From NCBI RefSeq assembly GCF_009733595.1, contig NZ_WOFH01000018.1:78087-142086 (forward strand): 64,000 nt of DNA, written 5' to 3'. Position 1 is the stretch's first letter, and the number at the start of each line of letters is the position of its first letter. Shown here in pieces: positions 54,397 through 62,176 of this stretch. A program made the position numbers and the translations under genes. The notes under the pieces are model-generated. The model did no database searches, had not been told where the DNA came from, and saw only the letters and a program-made list of their open reading frames with translations. Origin of the DNA: Actinomadura litoris (GTDB taxonomy: Bacteria; Actinomycetota; Actinomycetes; Streptosporangiales; Streptosporangiaceae).

Positions 54397-54426
54397 ACAA
54401 CTGAATACCGCTCATCCAGAGGGGTG
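54397..54426 (+). repeat. 30-bp direct duplicate (copy 2, inside the functional aptamer)
   Basis: This identical partner of 54320-54349 forms the start of the complete SAM-I aptamer. Confidence 0.9.
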
Positions 54427-54548
54427 GAGGGACCGGCCCGACGAAGCCCCGGCAACCACCCGGCTAGCGTGCGCTCGCGATCCTGCGGGGCCGGCCGGGA
54501 GATGGTGCCAACTCCGGCCTGCGACCAAGGTGGCGCAGGGAAGATGGG
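54411..54548 (+). promoter_or_regulatory. SAM-I (S-box) riboswitch upstream of metM
   Basis: P1 is CTCATC (54411-54416) with GATGGG (54543-54548), including one G-U pair. The conserved CAGAGGGGTGGAGGGACCGGCCC, GAAGCCCCGGCAACC (core GGCAACC at 54451-54457) and GGTGCCAACTCC (54504-54515) follow in order. P4 is CCTGCG/CGCAGG (54518-54523 with 54534-54539). The ribosome site AAAGG (54551-54555) abuts the 3' strand of P1. No terminator hairpin with a U-run lies before the ATG at 54567. Control is therefore probably translational: SAM binding closes P1 next to the ribosome site and turns expression off. Confidence 0.93.
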
Positions 54549-54566
54549 AGAAAGGCCCTCGCCCTC

Positions 54567-55811
54567 ATGGGACTCACGCCTGCCGTTGACCTCGGACCCG
54601 CTACCGGTCTCGTCTGCCGCGAATGCGGCTCCACCCGCGACCTCGGCCCGCACTACGTGTGCGAGGAGTGTTTCGGTCCGCTGGAGATCTCCTACGACTT
54701 CGGCGGGATCACCCGCGCCGACATCGAGTCCGGCCCTAGCAACATCTGGCGGTACCGGGGGCTGCTGCCCGTCCCGGCGTCCGTCGTCGACACCCCCAAC
54801 ACCGAGCCCGGCCTGACCCGGCTCGTCCGCGCCGACAACCTCGCCGAGAGCCTCGGCCTCCAGCGCCTGTGGGTGAAGGACGACAGCGGCAACCCGACCC
54901 ACTCCTTCAAGGACCGCGTCGTCGCGGTCGCGCTCGCCGCCGCCCGCGAGCTCGGCTTCAAGGTGCTGGCCTGCCCCTCCACCGGGAACCTCGCCAACGC
55001 CGTCGCCGCCGCGGCGGCCCGCGCGGGGATCCGCAGCGCGGTGTTCGTGCCGTCCGACCTGGAGTCGCAGAAGATCATCACGACCGCGGTCTACGGCGGG
55101 ACGTTCGTCACCGTGGACGGCAACTACGACGACGTCAACCGGCTCGCCTCCGAGATCGCGGGGGAGCAGGACGACTGGGCGTTCGTCAACGTCAACGTCC
55201 GGCCCTACTACGCCGAGGGCTCCAAGACGCTCGGCTACGAGATCGCCGAGCAGCTCGGCTGGCGGCTGCCCGACCAGATCGTCGTGCCGGTCGCGTCCGG
55301 CTCCCAGCTCACCAAGATCGACAAGGCGTTCGGCGAGCTGGTCAAGCTGGGCCTGGTCGAGGACAAGCCCTACCGCGTGTTCGGCGCGCAGGCCACCGGC
55401 TGCGGTCCGGTGGCCGCCGCGTTCAAGGCGGGCCACGACGTCGTCCGGCCGGTGAAGCCCGACACGATCGCCAAGTCCCTCGCCATCGGCAACCCGGCGG
55501 ACGGCCCCTACGTCCTGGACATCGCCCGCCGCACCGGCGGCGCGGTCGAGGACGTCACCGACGAGCAGGTCGTCGAGGGCATCCGGCTGCTCGCCCGCAC
55601 CGAGGGCATCTTCGGCGAGACCGCGGGTGGCGTCACGGTCGCCACGCTGGGCAAACTGGTGGAGAGCGGCGCGCTCGACCCGTCCGCCGAGACCGTCATC
55701 ATCAACTCCGGTGACGGGCTGAAGACCCTGGACGCCGTCGCGCCCGTCGCCCGGCCGTCGGCGAACATCGCCCCGACCCTGGAGGCGTTCCGCGCCGCGG
55801 GCCTCGCCTGA
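54567..55811 (+). CDS. metM: Threonine-synthase-like enzyme, probable homocysteine synthase MetM
   Basis: A 414-residue PLP enzyme. An N-terminal four-cysteine zinc ribbon (Cys17, Cys20, Cys32, Cys35) precedes the fold type II core with PLP Lys115 in NPTHSFKDRVV. CPSTGNLANAVAAAAARAG, VPVASGSQLTKIDKAFGEL and IFGETAGGVTVATLGKL are also conserved. By homology it is a threonine synthase. However, it lies behind a SAM-I riboswitch and directly before a sulfur-carrier gene, which fits the Streptomyces MetM/MetO route, where O-phosphohomoserine is converted to homocysteine with a thiocarboxylated carrier. I judge MetM more likely than a housekeeping ThrC; both use the same substrate. Confidence 0.88.
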   Translation: MGLTPAVDLGPATGLVCRECGSTRDLGPHYVCEECFGPLEISYDFGGITRADIESGPSNIWRYRGLLPVPASVVDTPNTEPGLTRLVRADNLAESLGLQRLWVKDDSGNPTHSFKDRVVAVALAAARELGFKVLACPSTGNLANAVAAAAARAGIRSAVFVPSDLESQKIITTAVYGGTFVTVDGNYDDVNRLASEIAGEQDDWAFVNVNVRPYYAEGSKTLGYEIAEQLGWRLPDQIVVPVASGSQLTKIDKAFGELVKLGLVEDKPYRVFGAQATGCGPVAAAFKAGHDVVRPVKPDTIAKSLAIGNPADGPYVLDIARRTGGAVEDVTDEQVVEGIRLLARTEGIFGETAGGVTVATLGKLVESGALDPSAETVIINSGDGLKTLDAVAPVARPSANIAPTLEAFRAAGLA

Positions 55812-55854
55812 CCTGCAAGCCGCCGACCGCGCCAGACAACGAAGGAGCCAGTAC

Positions 55855-56133
55855 ATGAGCAGCGTGTCCGTCCGCATCCCGACGATCCTGCGGACCTACA
55901 CCGGCGGTGAGGCGGAGGTGAAGGCCGAGGGCGACACCCTCCGCGCGGTCGTCGCCGACCTGGAGGCCGGCTACCCCGGCATCTCCGCCCGCATCCTCGA
56001 CGACTCCGGCAAGATCCGCCGCTTCGTGAACGTCTACGTGGGGGACGAGGACGTCCGGTTCGCCGAGGGCCTCGACACCACCACCCCCGACGGCGCCCAG
56101 ATCTCGATCATCCCCGCCGTCGCGGGCGGCTGA
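55855..56133 (+). CDS. metO: MoaD/ThiS-like sulfur carrier protein, probable MetO
   Basis: A 92-residue ubiquitin-fold protein. SVSVRIPTILRTYTGGEAEVKAEGDTLRAVVADLEAGYPGI, FVNVYVGDEDVRF and DGAQISIIPAVAGG are typical, and the C-terminal Gly-Gly is the site for adenylation and thiocarboxylate formation. It should deliver sulfur to MetM for homocysteine synthesis. It is also similar to CysO, which serves cysteine synthase CysM, but the partner gene here is not a CysM. It starts at ATG 55855, 43 nt after metM. The activating enzyme and any JAMM protease are outside the window. Confidence 0.9.
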   Translation: MSSVSVRIPTILRTYTGGEAEVKAEGDTLRAVVADLEAGYPGISARILDDSGKIRRFVNVYVGDEDVRFAEGLDTTTPDGAQISIIPAVAGG

Positions 56134-56138
56134 TGACC

Positions 56139-56173
56139 GGGGCTTTTCCCCTGCTGAACCCGGGTAAAGCCCC
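56139..56173 (+). terminator. Hairpin after metO
   Basis: GGGGCTTT (56139-56146) pairs perfectly with AAAGCCCC (56166-56173), starting 5 nt after the metO stop. The right arm ends 3 nt before the ATG of the next gene, so it may also limit that gene's expression. Confidence 0.65.
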
Positions 56174-56176
56174 AGC

Positions 56177-56782
56177 ATGGGCATAGCTGACGACATCGAG
56201 GGCTCGATCCTGGCGCACCCCACGGTGCGCCGGATCGAGCTCGTCGGCTCCCGGGCGCGCGGCACCGCGACCGAACTGTCCGACTGGGACTACCACGTCA
56301 CCGCCGACGACTTCGGCCGCATCGCCTCCGACCTGCCCGCCCTCGTCGCGCCCTGGCGTCCGCTCGCCGCCCAGTGGGACCGCCTCGGCGACGTCGCGGG
56401 CTACCTCCTGATCTTCCCCGGCCCCACCAAGGTCGATCTGCTCTTCCCGGACGTCCCGCGCCGCTCCAACCCGCCCTGGCGCGCGGGTCCCGACACCCTC
56501 GCCGCCATGGACGCCCATTTCTGGGACTGGTCGCTGTGGCTCGTCAGCAAACGCCGCCATGGAATGAAGGACCGCGTCCGAGGCGAACTCCTCCGCATGA
56601 GCCTGCACATTCTGGAACCGCTGGGCGTCCATTCCATCCCGCCCACTCTGGAAGAGGCGGCGACCCACTACATCCGCGCCCGCGACCGCCTGGAGGCGCG
56701 CTACCGCCTGCGCCTGTCCCGCCGCCTGGAACAGGAGGTGCTACCCCTCGTCCTCTACCGCCCGACCGGCCTGGCCTCGTAG
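56177..56782 (+). CDS. Nucleotidyltransferase-domain protein
   Basis: A 201-residue protein. VGSRARGTATELSDWDYHV is the pol-beta-type nucleotidyltransferase motif (GSRARG-x7-DWD), with the two catalytic Asp residues of DWD and a third acidic residue in PTKVDLLF. A helical domain with an ending similar to HEPN-like or KNTase C-terminal helices follows. Candidates are an aminoglycoside-type nucleotidyltransferase or a MNT-like antitoxin; no toxin gene is adjacent. A hairpin ends 3 nt before the ATG. Confidence 0.85.
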   Translation: MGIADDIEGSILAHPTVRRIELVGSRARGTATELSDWDYHVTADDFGRIASDLPALVAPWRPLAAQWDRLGDVAGYLLIFPGPTKVDLLFPDVPRRSNPPWRAGPDTLAAMDAHFWDWSLWLVSKRRHGMKDRVRGELLRMSLHILEPLGVHSIPPTLEEAATHYIRARDRLEARYRLRLSRRLEQEVLPLVLYRPTGLAS

Positions 56783-56837
56783 TAGGGCGGTGTCCCGCCC
56801 GTGAGGGGTCCCGCGACGGGATGCGTAGCGTCAGAGC

Positions 56838-57098
56838 ATGCAGGTCCTGCTCGTCATGGCAGAACTCCTCATCTGGACGCTGATTCTCCTTTTCCTCTTC
56901 GCCCTCGGCTACGCGGCGGGAGCGGCCACCGGACTGGGCGACCCGGCCTGCATACGGATGGGCGTCTTCGCGGTAGGCGGCAGCCTCATAATGATCACTG
57001 CGATAATCCTGCGCAATTCATGGCGCGGCCGCCGGAGCGAAGAACCACCCCCTGAAAACGACCCGCCCGACATGGACCACTACTGGTCCCGGGACTAG
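56838..57098 (+). CDS. Small two-helix membrane protein, unknown
   Basis: An 86-residue protein with two transmembrane helices (about residues 5-31, LLVMAELLIWTLILLFLFALGYAAGA, and 40-58, MGVFAVGGSLIMITAIIL) and an acidic Pro-rich C-terminal tail. No family is recognised. The DNA is less GC-rich at third positions than its neighbours, which may mean recent acquisition. Coding is supported by the hydrophobic pattern and the ATG start only. Confidence 0.6.
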   Translation: MQVLLVMAELLIWTLILLFLFALGYAAGAATGLGDPACIRMGVFAVGGSLIMITAIILRNSWRGRRSEEPPPENDPPDMDHYWSRD

Positions 57099-57327
57099 GT
57101 CGAAGCCCGGCTGCCGCTCGTGCCGCCGCGCCGAACCGCCCGGTGTCACGCGGATCGAGTATCGGTCGCGCCGGCCAGAAACCGTGCGGAGCCGGTCACC
57201 GTCCAAGTTCGGGAACGGTCAGCGACTTCCCCCATCGTGACGACACCGCGGGAGGCAATCCACAATCGCCCCAGGCCGCGCGGAGCAGCCACGCGCGGAC
57301 GGCTCCTCGGAAGCAGGTGCTACCGGT

Positions 57328-57933
57328 TTGTCGACCCTCTTGAACGTCGCGGCCCTCATCATCGCCGCCTGCGCGTTGATTCTCTCGACCCTGATCGCCC
57401 TTCGGCAGTCCCTCCTGCAAGAGAGGGCCAACGCGTCACCCGCGCTCCTCACCCTTCTCTCAGAATATCGATCGCCCGCGTTCCACAAGCGCTACGAGTA
57501 CGTCTGTCGACGGCTCGCTCAGGAGCACTCTCCCGACCTCGGCCTCAGCGGCCTCCCCGAGGATGCGCAAGAGGCCGTTTATGACATCGTCTACCACTAC
57601 ATGGACTTCGCGACCCTGGTGGGGCTGGGCATTCTCAACGAGCGCGAGGTGCTCGCCCTGGTTCGGCGCCGCGTCACCGCGGTGTGGGATGCCATCGCCC
57701 CCTACATCGTCCGCGAGCAGGAATTGAATCCCTCGGCGGGAACGTTCTCGTTCCTCGAAGCGCTAGCCGCCCACGCGCGAACATTACCGCCCGGCCAAGG
57801 GACCCTGGCCCTCCAGTGGAGCAGGCGCGGACGTTGGACCAGGCAGCGTCTTCTCCCCAAGCACTGGCGGCTCACCTACCTTGAACGCGCGCAAGCGGAA
57901 CGCGCCCGCCAACAGCAGGGCTCAGAATCCTGA
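57328..57933 (+). CDS. Membrane-anchored protein, DUF4760-like
   Basis: A 201-residue protein starting at a TTG (MSTLLNVAALIIAAC). One N-terminal transmembrane helix (residues ~4-25) is followed by a helical cytoplasmic domain (ANASPALLTLLSEYRSPAFHKRYEYVCRRL, YDIVYHYMDFATLVGLGILNEREVLALVRRRVTAVWDAIAPYIVRE). This resembles DUF4760-type proteins of unknown role. Codon use is less GC-biased than in neighbours, suggesting acquisition from elsewhere. The start is uncertain because no clear ribosome site is visible. Confidence 0.65.
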   Translation: MSTLLNVAALIIAACALILSTLIALRQSLLQERANASPALLTLLSEYRSPAFHKRYEYVCRRLAQEHSPDLGLSGLPEDAQEAVYDIVYHYMDFATLVGLGILNEREVLALVRRRVTAVWDAIAPYIVREQELNPSAGTFSFLEALAAHARTLPPGQGTLALQWSRRGRWTRQRLLPKHWRLTYLERAQAERARQQQGSES

Positions 57934-58261
57934 ACAACCGTCGACACCGGCGCATGCTCGGCATCCACCTTCAGGCCGCCAATGACATCGACGCACGCCT
58001 AGGCATCGTTCTCATCACCCGCATTCAGGGCCGCCGGGGAGTCGACCAGGGGTCAGTGCGGTCGTCCAGGACGCCGTCCTCGGCGGCCGCTCCTCGCCCC
58101 CGGCCCGAACGCCGTCACCGCTCGGGAAGCAGGCCGTGGCACGGTCACCCCGGTATCGGGCTCTGGCTCGACACGTCTGACCAGGCTTGATGAGGCGCCA
58201 TCGCAGGTGAGGCCGACTTGGGTCAGGTAGATCGACCTGTCCCCGGCGGTGAGGTGTGGCG
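57934..58261. other. Non-coding stretch before the groEL control region
   Basis: No convincing gene, repeat or RNA is seen in these 328 bp. Short ORFs here lack family features and ribosome sites. Confidence 0.6.
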
Positions 58262-58322
58262 CTTGCACTCGGCGGGGTAGAGTGCTAAAAAACGGTTGGC
58301 ACTCTACTGTGGAGAGTGACAG
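58262..58322 (+). promoter_or_regulatory. groEL promoter with two tandem CIRCE elements
   Basis: CIRCE 1 is CTTGCACTC-N9-GAGTGCTAA (58262-58288) and CIRCE 2 is TTGGCACTC-N9-GAGTGACAG (58296-58322), each compared with the HrcA consensus TTAGCACTC-N9-GAGTGCTAA. The promoter TTGCAC (58263-58268), 17-bp spacer, TAAAAA (58286-58291) lies within CIRCE 1. The inner arms can also pair with each other (GTAGAGTGC with GCACTCTAC). HrcA should repress until heat shock. Confidence 0.88.
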
Positions 58323-58452
58323 CTTCACAGTCTGGGTCGGGGCGATGAGGCCTCAGTTCGGCGGCGGAATGGCAGCCGTCGGCGGGGGCCGTCCGTCGCG
58401 GGCGTCGGCTCGATCCTTTTTTAGCCACCTTGTTCCGGGAGGACTGGAGCCT

Positions 58453-60081
58453 ATGGCTGCAAAGATGATCGCGTTCGACGAGGAGGCCCGCCGGGGTCTT
58501 GAGCGCGGCATGAACCAGCTCGCCGACGCCGTGAAGGTGACCCTTGGTCCCAAGGGCCGCAACGTCGTGTTGGAGAAGAAGTGGGGCGCCCCCACGATCA
58601 CCAACGACGGTGTGTCGATCGCCAAGGAGATCGAGCTTGAGGACGCCTGGGAGAAGATCGGCGCCGAGCTCGTCAAGGAAGTAGCCAAGAAGACCGACGA
58701 CGTCGCCGGTGACGGCACCACCACCGCGACCGTCCTGGCCCAGGCGCTGGTGCGCGAGGGCCTGCGGAACGTGGCGGCCGGGGCGAACCCGATGTCCCTC
58801 AAGCGGGGCATCGAGGCCGCGGTCGAGCGGGTGAGCGAGGAGCTGTCCAAGCTCGCCAAGGACGTGGAGACCAAGGAGCAGATCGCTTCGACCGCCTCCA
58901 TCTCCGCCGGCGACCCGCAGATCGGCGAGATGATCGCCGAGGCGATGGACAAGGTCGGCAAGGAAGGCGTCATCACGGTCGAGGAGAGCCAGACCTTCGG
59001 TCTGGAGCTCGAACTGACCGAGGGCATGCGCTTCGACAAGGGCTACATCTCGCACTACTTCGTGACCGACCCCGAGCGGATGGAGGCGGTTCTCGAAGAC
59101 CCGTACATCCTGATCGTTCAGGGCAAGGTGTCGGCCAACAAGGACCTGCTGCCCGTCCTTGAGGGCGTCATGCAGTCCGGCAAGTCGCTGCTGATCATCG
59201 CGGAGGACGTCGAGGCGGAGGCCCTGGCCACGCTGATCGTCAACAAGATCCGCGGCATCTTCAAGTCCGTGGCCGTCAAGGCCCCCGGCTTCGGCGACCG
59301 CCGCAAGGCCATGCTGAACGACATCGCCGTCCTCACCGGCGGCCAGGTCATCAGCGAGGACGTCGGCCTCAAGCTGGAGAACACCAGCGTCGACATGCTC
59401 GGCCGCGCGCGCAAGATCGTCATCGCCAAGGACGAGACCACGATCGTGGACGGCGCCGGTGACGCCAACGAGATCGCGGGCCGGGTCAACCAGATCCGCA
59501 CCGAGATCGACAACACCGACTCCGACTACGACCGCGAGAAGCTCCAGGAGCGCCTGGCCAAGCTCGCGGGCGGTGTCGCGGTCATCAAGGCCGGCGCCGC
59601 GACCGAGGTGGAGCTCAAGGAGCGCAAGCACCGCATCGAGGACGCCGTCCGCAACGCCAAGGCCGCGGTCGAGGAGGGCATCGTCCCCGGTGGCGGCGTC
59701 GCGCTGCTGCAGGCCGGCACCAAGGCGTTCGACAAGCTGGAGCTCGCGGGCGACGAGGCCACCGGTGCCAACATCGTCAAGCGCGCTCTGGAGGAGCCGC
59801 TGAAGCAGATCGCCGTCAACGCCGGCCTTGAGGGCGGCGTCGTGGTGGAGAAGGTCCGCTCGCTCACCCCGGGCGAGGGCCTGAACGCCGCCACCGGCGA
59901 CTACGTCAACATGTTCGAGTCGGGCATCCTCGACCCGGCCAAGGTGACCCGGTCCGCGCTGCAGAACGCCTCGTCGATCGCCGCGCTGTTCCTGACCACC
60001 GAGGCCGTCATCGCCGAGAAGCCCGAGAAGAACCCGGCTCCCGCGGGCGGCATGCCCGACGCCGGCGGCATGGACTTCTGA
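58453..60081 (+). CDS. groEL: Chaperonin GroEL (60 kDa), GroEL2 type
   Basis: A 542-residue chaperonin subunit. VTLGPKGRNVVLEKKWGAPTITNDGVSIAKEIELED, the ATP site VAGDGTTTATVLAQALV and VEEGIVPGGGVALLQA are intact. The C terminus ends in GGMPDAGGMDF, the GGM type of GroEL2 rather than the His-rich tail of GroEL1. No groES is adjacent, as is normal for the actinobacterial second copy. ATG 58453 is the start, with GGAG close upstream; the leader from the promoter is about 155 nt. Regulation by HrcA is indicated by two CIRCE sites. Confidence 0.98.
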   Translation: MAAKMIAFDEEARRGLERGMNQLADAVKVTLGPKGRNVVLEKKWGAPTITNDGVSIAKEIELEDAWEKIGAELVKEVAKKTDDVAGDGTTTATVLAQALVREGLRNVAAGANPMSLKRGIEAAVERVSEELSKLAKDVETKEQIASTASISAGDPQIGEMIAEAMDKVGKEGVITVEESQTFGLELELTEGMRFDKGYISHYFVTDPERMEAVLEDPYILIVQGKVSANKDLLPVLEGVMQSGKSLLIIAEDVEAEALATLIVNKIRGIFKSVAVKAPGFGDRRKAMLNDIAVLTGGQVISEDVGLKLENTSVDMLGRARKIVIAKDETTIVDGAGDANEIAGRVNQIRTEIDNTDSDYDREKLQERLAKLAGGVAVIKAGAATEVELKERKHRIEDAVRNAKAAVEEGIVPGGGVALLQAGTKAFDKLELAGDEATGANIVKRALEEPLKQIAVNAGLEGGVVVEKVRSLTPGEGLNAATGDYVNMFESGILDPAKVTRSALQNASSIAALFLTTEAVIAEKPEKNPAPAGGMPDAGGMDF

Positions 60082-60186
60082 GCAGGTCCATTCCGAGTTC
60101 ATCGTGATCTCGGCCCAGGGGGCCCGCCTCGCGGCGGCTCGTCCCTTCGGGCCGGGCTCGCGCGAGCGTCACAACGCTCCGCGTTC

Positions 60187-60228
60187 AGGCCCGGTGAGGC
60201 ACGCCCCAGGCGTAGCCCCACCGGGCCT
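60187..60228 (+). terminator. Long hairpin downstream of groEL
   Basis: AGGCCCGGTG (60187-60196) pairs perfectly with CACCGGGCCT (60219-60228). Inside it, GGC/GCC and ACGCC/GGCGT extend the stem. It lies about 105 nt after the groEL stop, without a U-run. Confidence 0.6.
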
Positions 60229-60239
60229 GCTAACGCTCC

Positions 60240-60800
60240 GCCCCGATACCGCGAAGCGCCGGTGGCCCGGTGCCCTGAAGTGTTGACGCATCGGTACGCC
60301 GATGGCGGCCCGGCACCCCGGTGTGTTGACGCTCCGGAGCGCCGACGGGCCGATGGTTCGGTGCGCCGATGCGTGGCTGTGCGGATGGCCCGAAGCGCCG
60401 ATAGCCCGGTGGCCTGTCGACCCGGTGCTTGGGTGCGCCAACGCGCCGATGATTCGAAGCGCTGATGTGCCGCCGTGCAGATGACCTGAAGTGCCGGTGG
60501 CCTGTCGACCCGGTGCTTCGATGGGGCCGACGCCCCAATGCCCCAACGCGTCGATGGGCTGGTGCGCGGATCATTCGAAGCGCCGATGTGCCGCCGTGCA
60601 GATAGCCGGAAGCGCCGGTGGCCTGGTGGCCCAGTGCTTGGGTGGGCTGGCGCCCTGGTGTGTCGACGCGCCAACGCGCCGGTGGGCCGGTGGGCCGATG
60701 ATTCGGAGCGCTGATGTGCCGGTGTGCAGATGGCCTGAAGTGCCGGTGGGTTGGTGGTCCGGTGCTTGGGTGGTCCGGTGCGCCGGAGCGCTGAGGCAGG
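60240..60800. repeat. Degenerate long-unit repeats in non-coding DNA
   Basis: Units of ~121-128 bp begin with GAT(G/C)ATTCG at 60448, 60569 and 60697, followed by AAGCGCYGATGTGCCG, GTGCAGAT, a GAAGYGCCGGTGG-type block and CCGGTGCTT. A partial earlier unit lies at ~60384-60435. Within units, short words such as GCGCCGATG and GTGCCGGTGG recur about every 8-10 nt. Reading frames through it give only low-complexity protein. Confidence 0.75.
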
Positions 60801-61456
60801 GGAGCGCGGCGCCCGCGTTTGGTGGGTCCTCTCCGTCTGGCCGAAAGTGCGAAGGCCGCGCCGCCTTCGCCATGAGGCCCCCGGTCGCCTGGCGGATCTC
60901 GCGTCGGTACGCGGTGAGGCCGAGGCTGGCGTAGACGGTGCAGCCTCCAACGGTGCGCCTCCCTGGTGTCGGAGCCCCTTGTGGGCGGCAGTTCGGTGAG
61001 AGGCGTCCGGGCTTTTGAGGAAGCGGCGGGCCCTGGCCGCCGTCGACAACGCGGGGGCGTCCGGCTCCTTGAAGGAGTGGCGGCCTCGTTCGGTGGACGA
61101 CATCGGTAGTCGCTTCTCGCCGTCCCAAGGGCGGGCCAGTGCTACCGGCTTCGCTTCTGCCCCGACATTCCAAGCTTGATGCTCCCGACGGCATTCGTTG
61201 AGCAGCGTCCATCGCCGGAACCTCGCGCCTGTCGCGTAGCAGTCCTTAGAGTGTGGGGCAGGGGCGCTGCTGCGGGGGCTCGAACATGTCGTTCACCGTT
61301 CCAGACGCGATGGGCCGGGCGTGGCACGTCCTCCACGTGCGTTTTCCTGGGGTTTCGTTTCGGTGGTCACAGGCGGCTTGGTGCCTGTTCCACCGATTCC
61401 TGGGATGTGACGGCGGGGAAGGGCTTCCGGACTCGGGAGCGGCTGGGCAGCATGGG
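60801..61456. other. Non-coding stretch after the repeats
   Basis: No supported gene. Open frames here are short, lack ribosome sites and family features, and GC phase is weak. It may be decayed DNA. Confidence 0.5.
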
Positions 61457-61855
61457 GTGGTGACCTCGGACCAGCCTGTGCCTCGGGAGTTGAAGGCCGT
61501 CGACACGGCTTCGTTGCTCAGGCTGGAGGGGCGGGCACATGATCTCGGCCTCAGCCGACGCCAGGACCTGGAGTGGGTGCGCACGAACGCGGCGCCCGAC
61601 GGGGACCACTACCTGTGGCCTGCGTTGTGGCACGACCTGTTCCACCGGCCCGATGTCCCTCGGCAACTGCGGTGCGAGCTGCTGCTCGCGCTTTCTGCGG
61701 GAGGCCACGGGTTGTGCCTCCTGGACGTCCTGCCCGAGGACTTCACCCCTCTGAGAACGGTGACTTCACGCGACGAGGGCCTGCCGGTCAGCCGACTTCT
61801 CGATCGCGCCCGGCTCATCGGGGATGGAGCGCTGAACGGGGACGACGCACCATAG
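61457..61855 (+). CDS. Hypothetical protein
   Basis: About 132 residues from the tandem GTGs at 61457/61460. PRELKAVDTASLLRLEGRAHDLGLSRRQDLEWVRTN and HYLWPALWHDLFHRPDVPRQLRCELLLALSAGG look like a real helical domain with conserved-type Trp and His residues, but I do not recognise it. An upstream extension to 61253 is possible but Cys-rich and unlike it. The start and function are uncertain. Confidence 0.5.
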   Translation: MVTSDQPVPRELKAVDTASLLRLEGRAHDLGLSRRQDLEWVRTNAAPDGDHYLWPALWHDLFHRPDVPRQLRCELLLALSAGGHGLCLLDVLPEDFTPLRTVTSRDEGLPVSRLLDRARLIGDGALNGDDAP

Positions 61856-62176
61856 GTGAGCCACCTGGACGGCAGCGGCCGGCTCGGTGGCGATCCGGCT
61901 CCACCGGACAAGGGCGTGTGGTGGTGCTCGAAAGGGGGTCCTGACGGGAAGAAGATGCTTGCCGCGCCCCGACCCGAGCGGGCATGTCGCCAGGCCAGGC
62001 AGGTTTCCTCTCCGAGTGAGCGCGGTTGCTGGGACGTCGCCTTGAAGAAGACCTTCCCCTCGGGGACCGGGCTTGGCAGGATCGCCGGTTGGGTGGGTGC
62101 AGCGGCGAAGATGGGTGACGCCCGATACGCGACGATTGAGGTGGCTCGTCCGGCCACCGACAAGGCAGGAGAACGC

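Noticed and set aside
54567..55811. Plain housekeeping threonine synthase
   Set aside because: The SAM-I riboswitch and the adjacent Gly-Gly sulfur carrier fit homocysteine synthesis better; kept as the alternative in the annotation.
57934..58190. Short plus-strand ORF upstream of groEL
   Set aside because: No ribosome site, no recognisable domain and a basic low-complexity product.
60491..60934. 147-codon ORF in the repeats after groEL
   Set aside because: It is built of the degenerate DNA repeat and its sequence changes character outside it; no ribosome site or family features.
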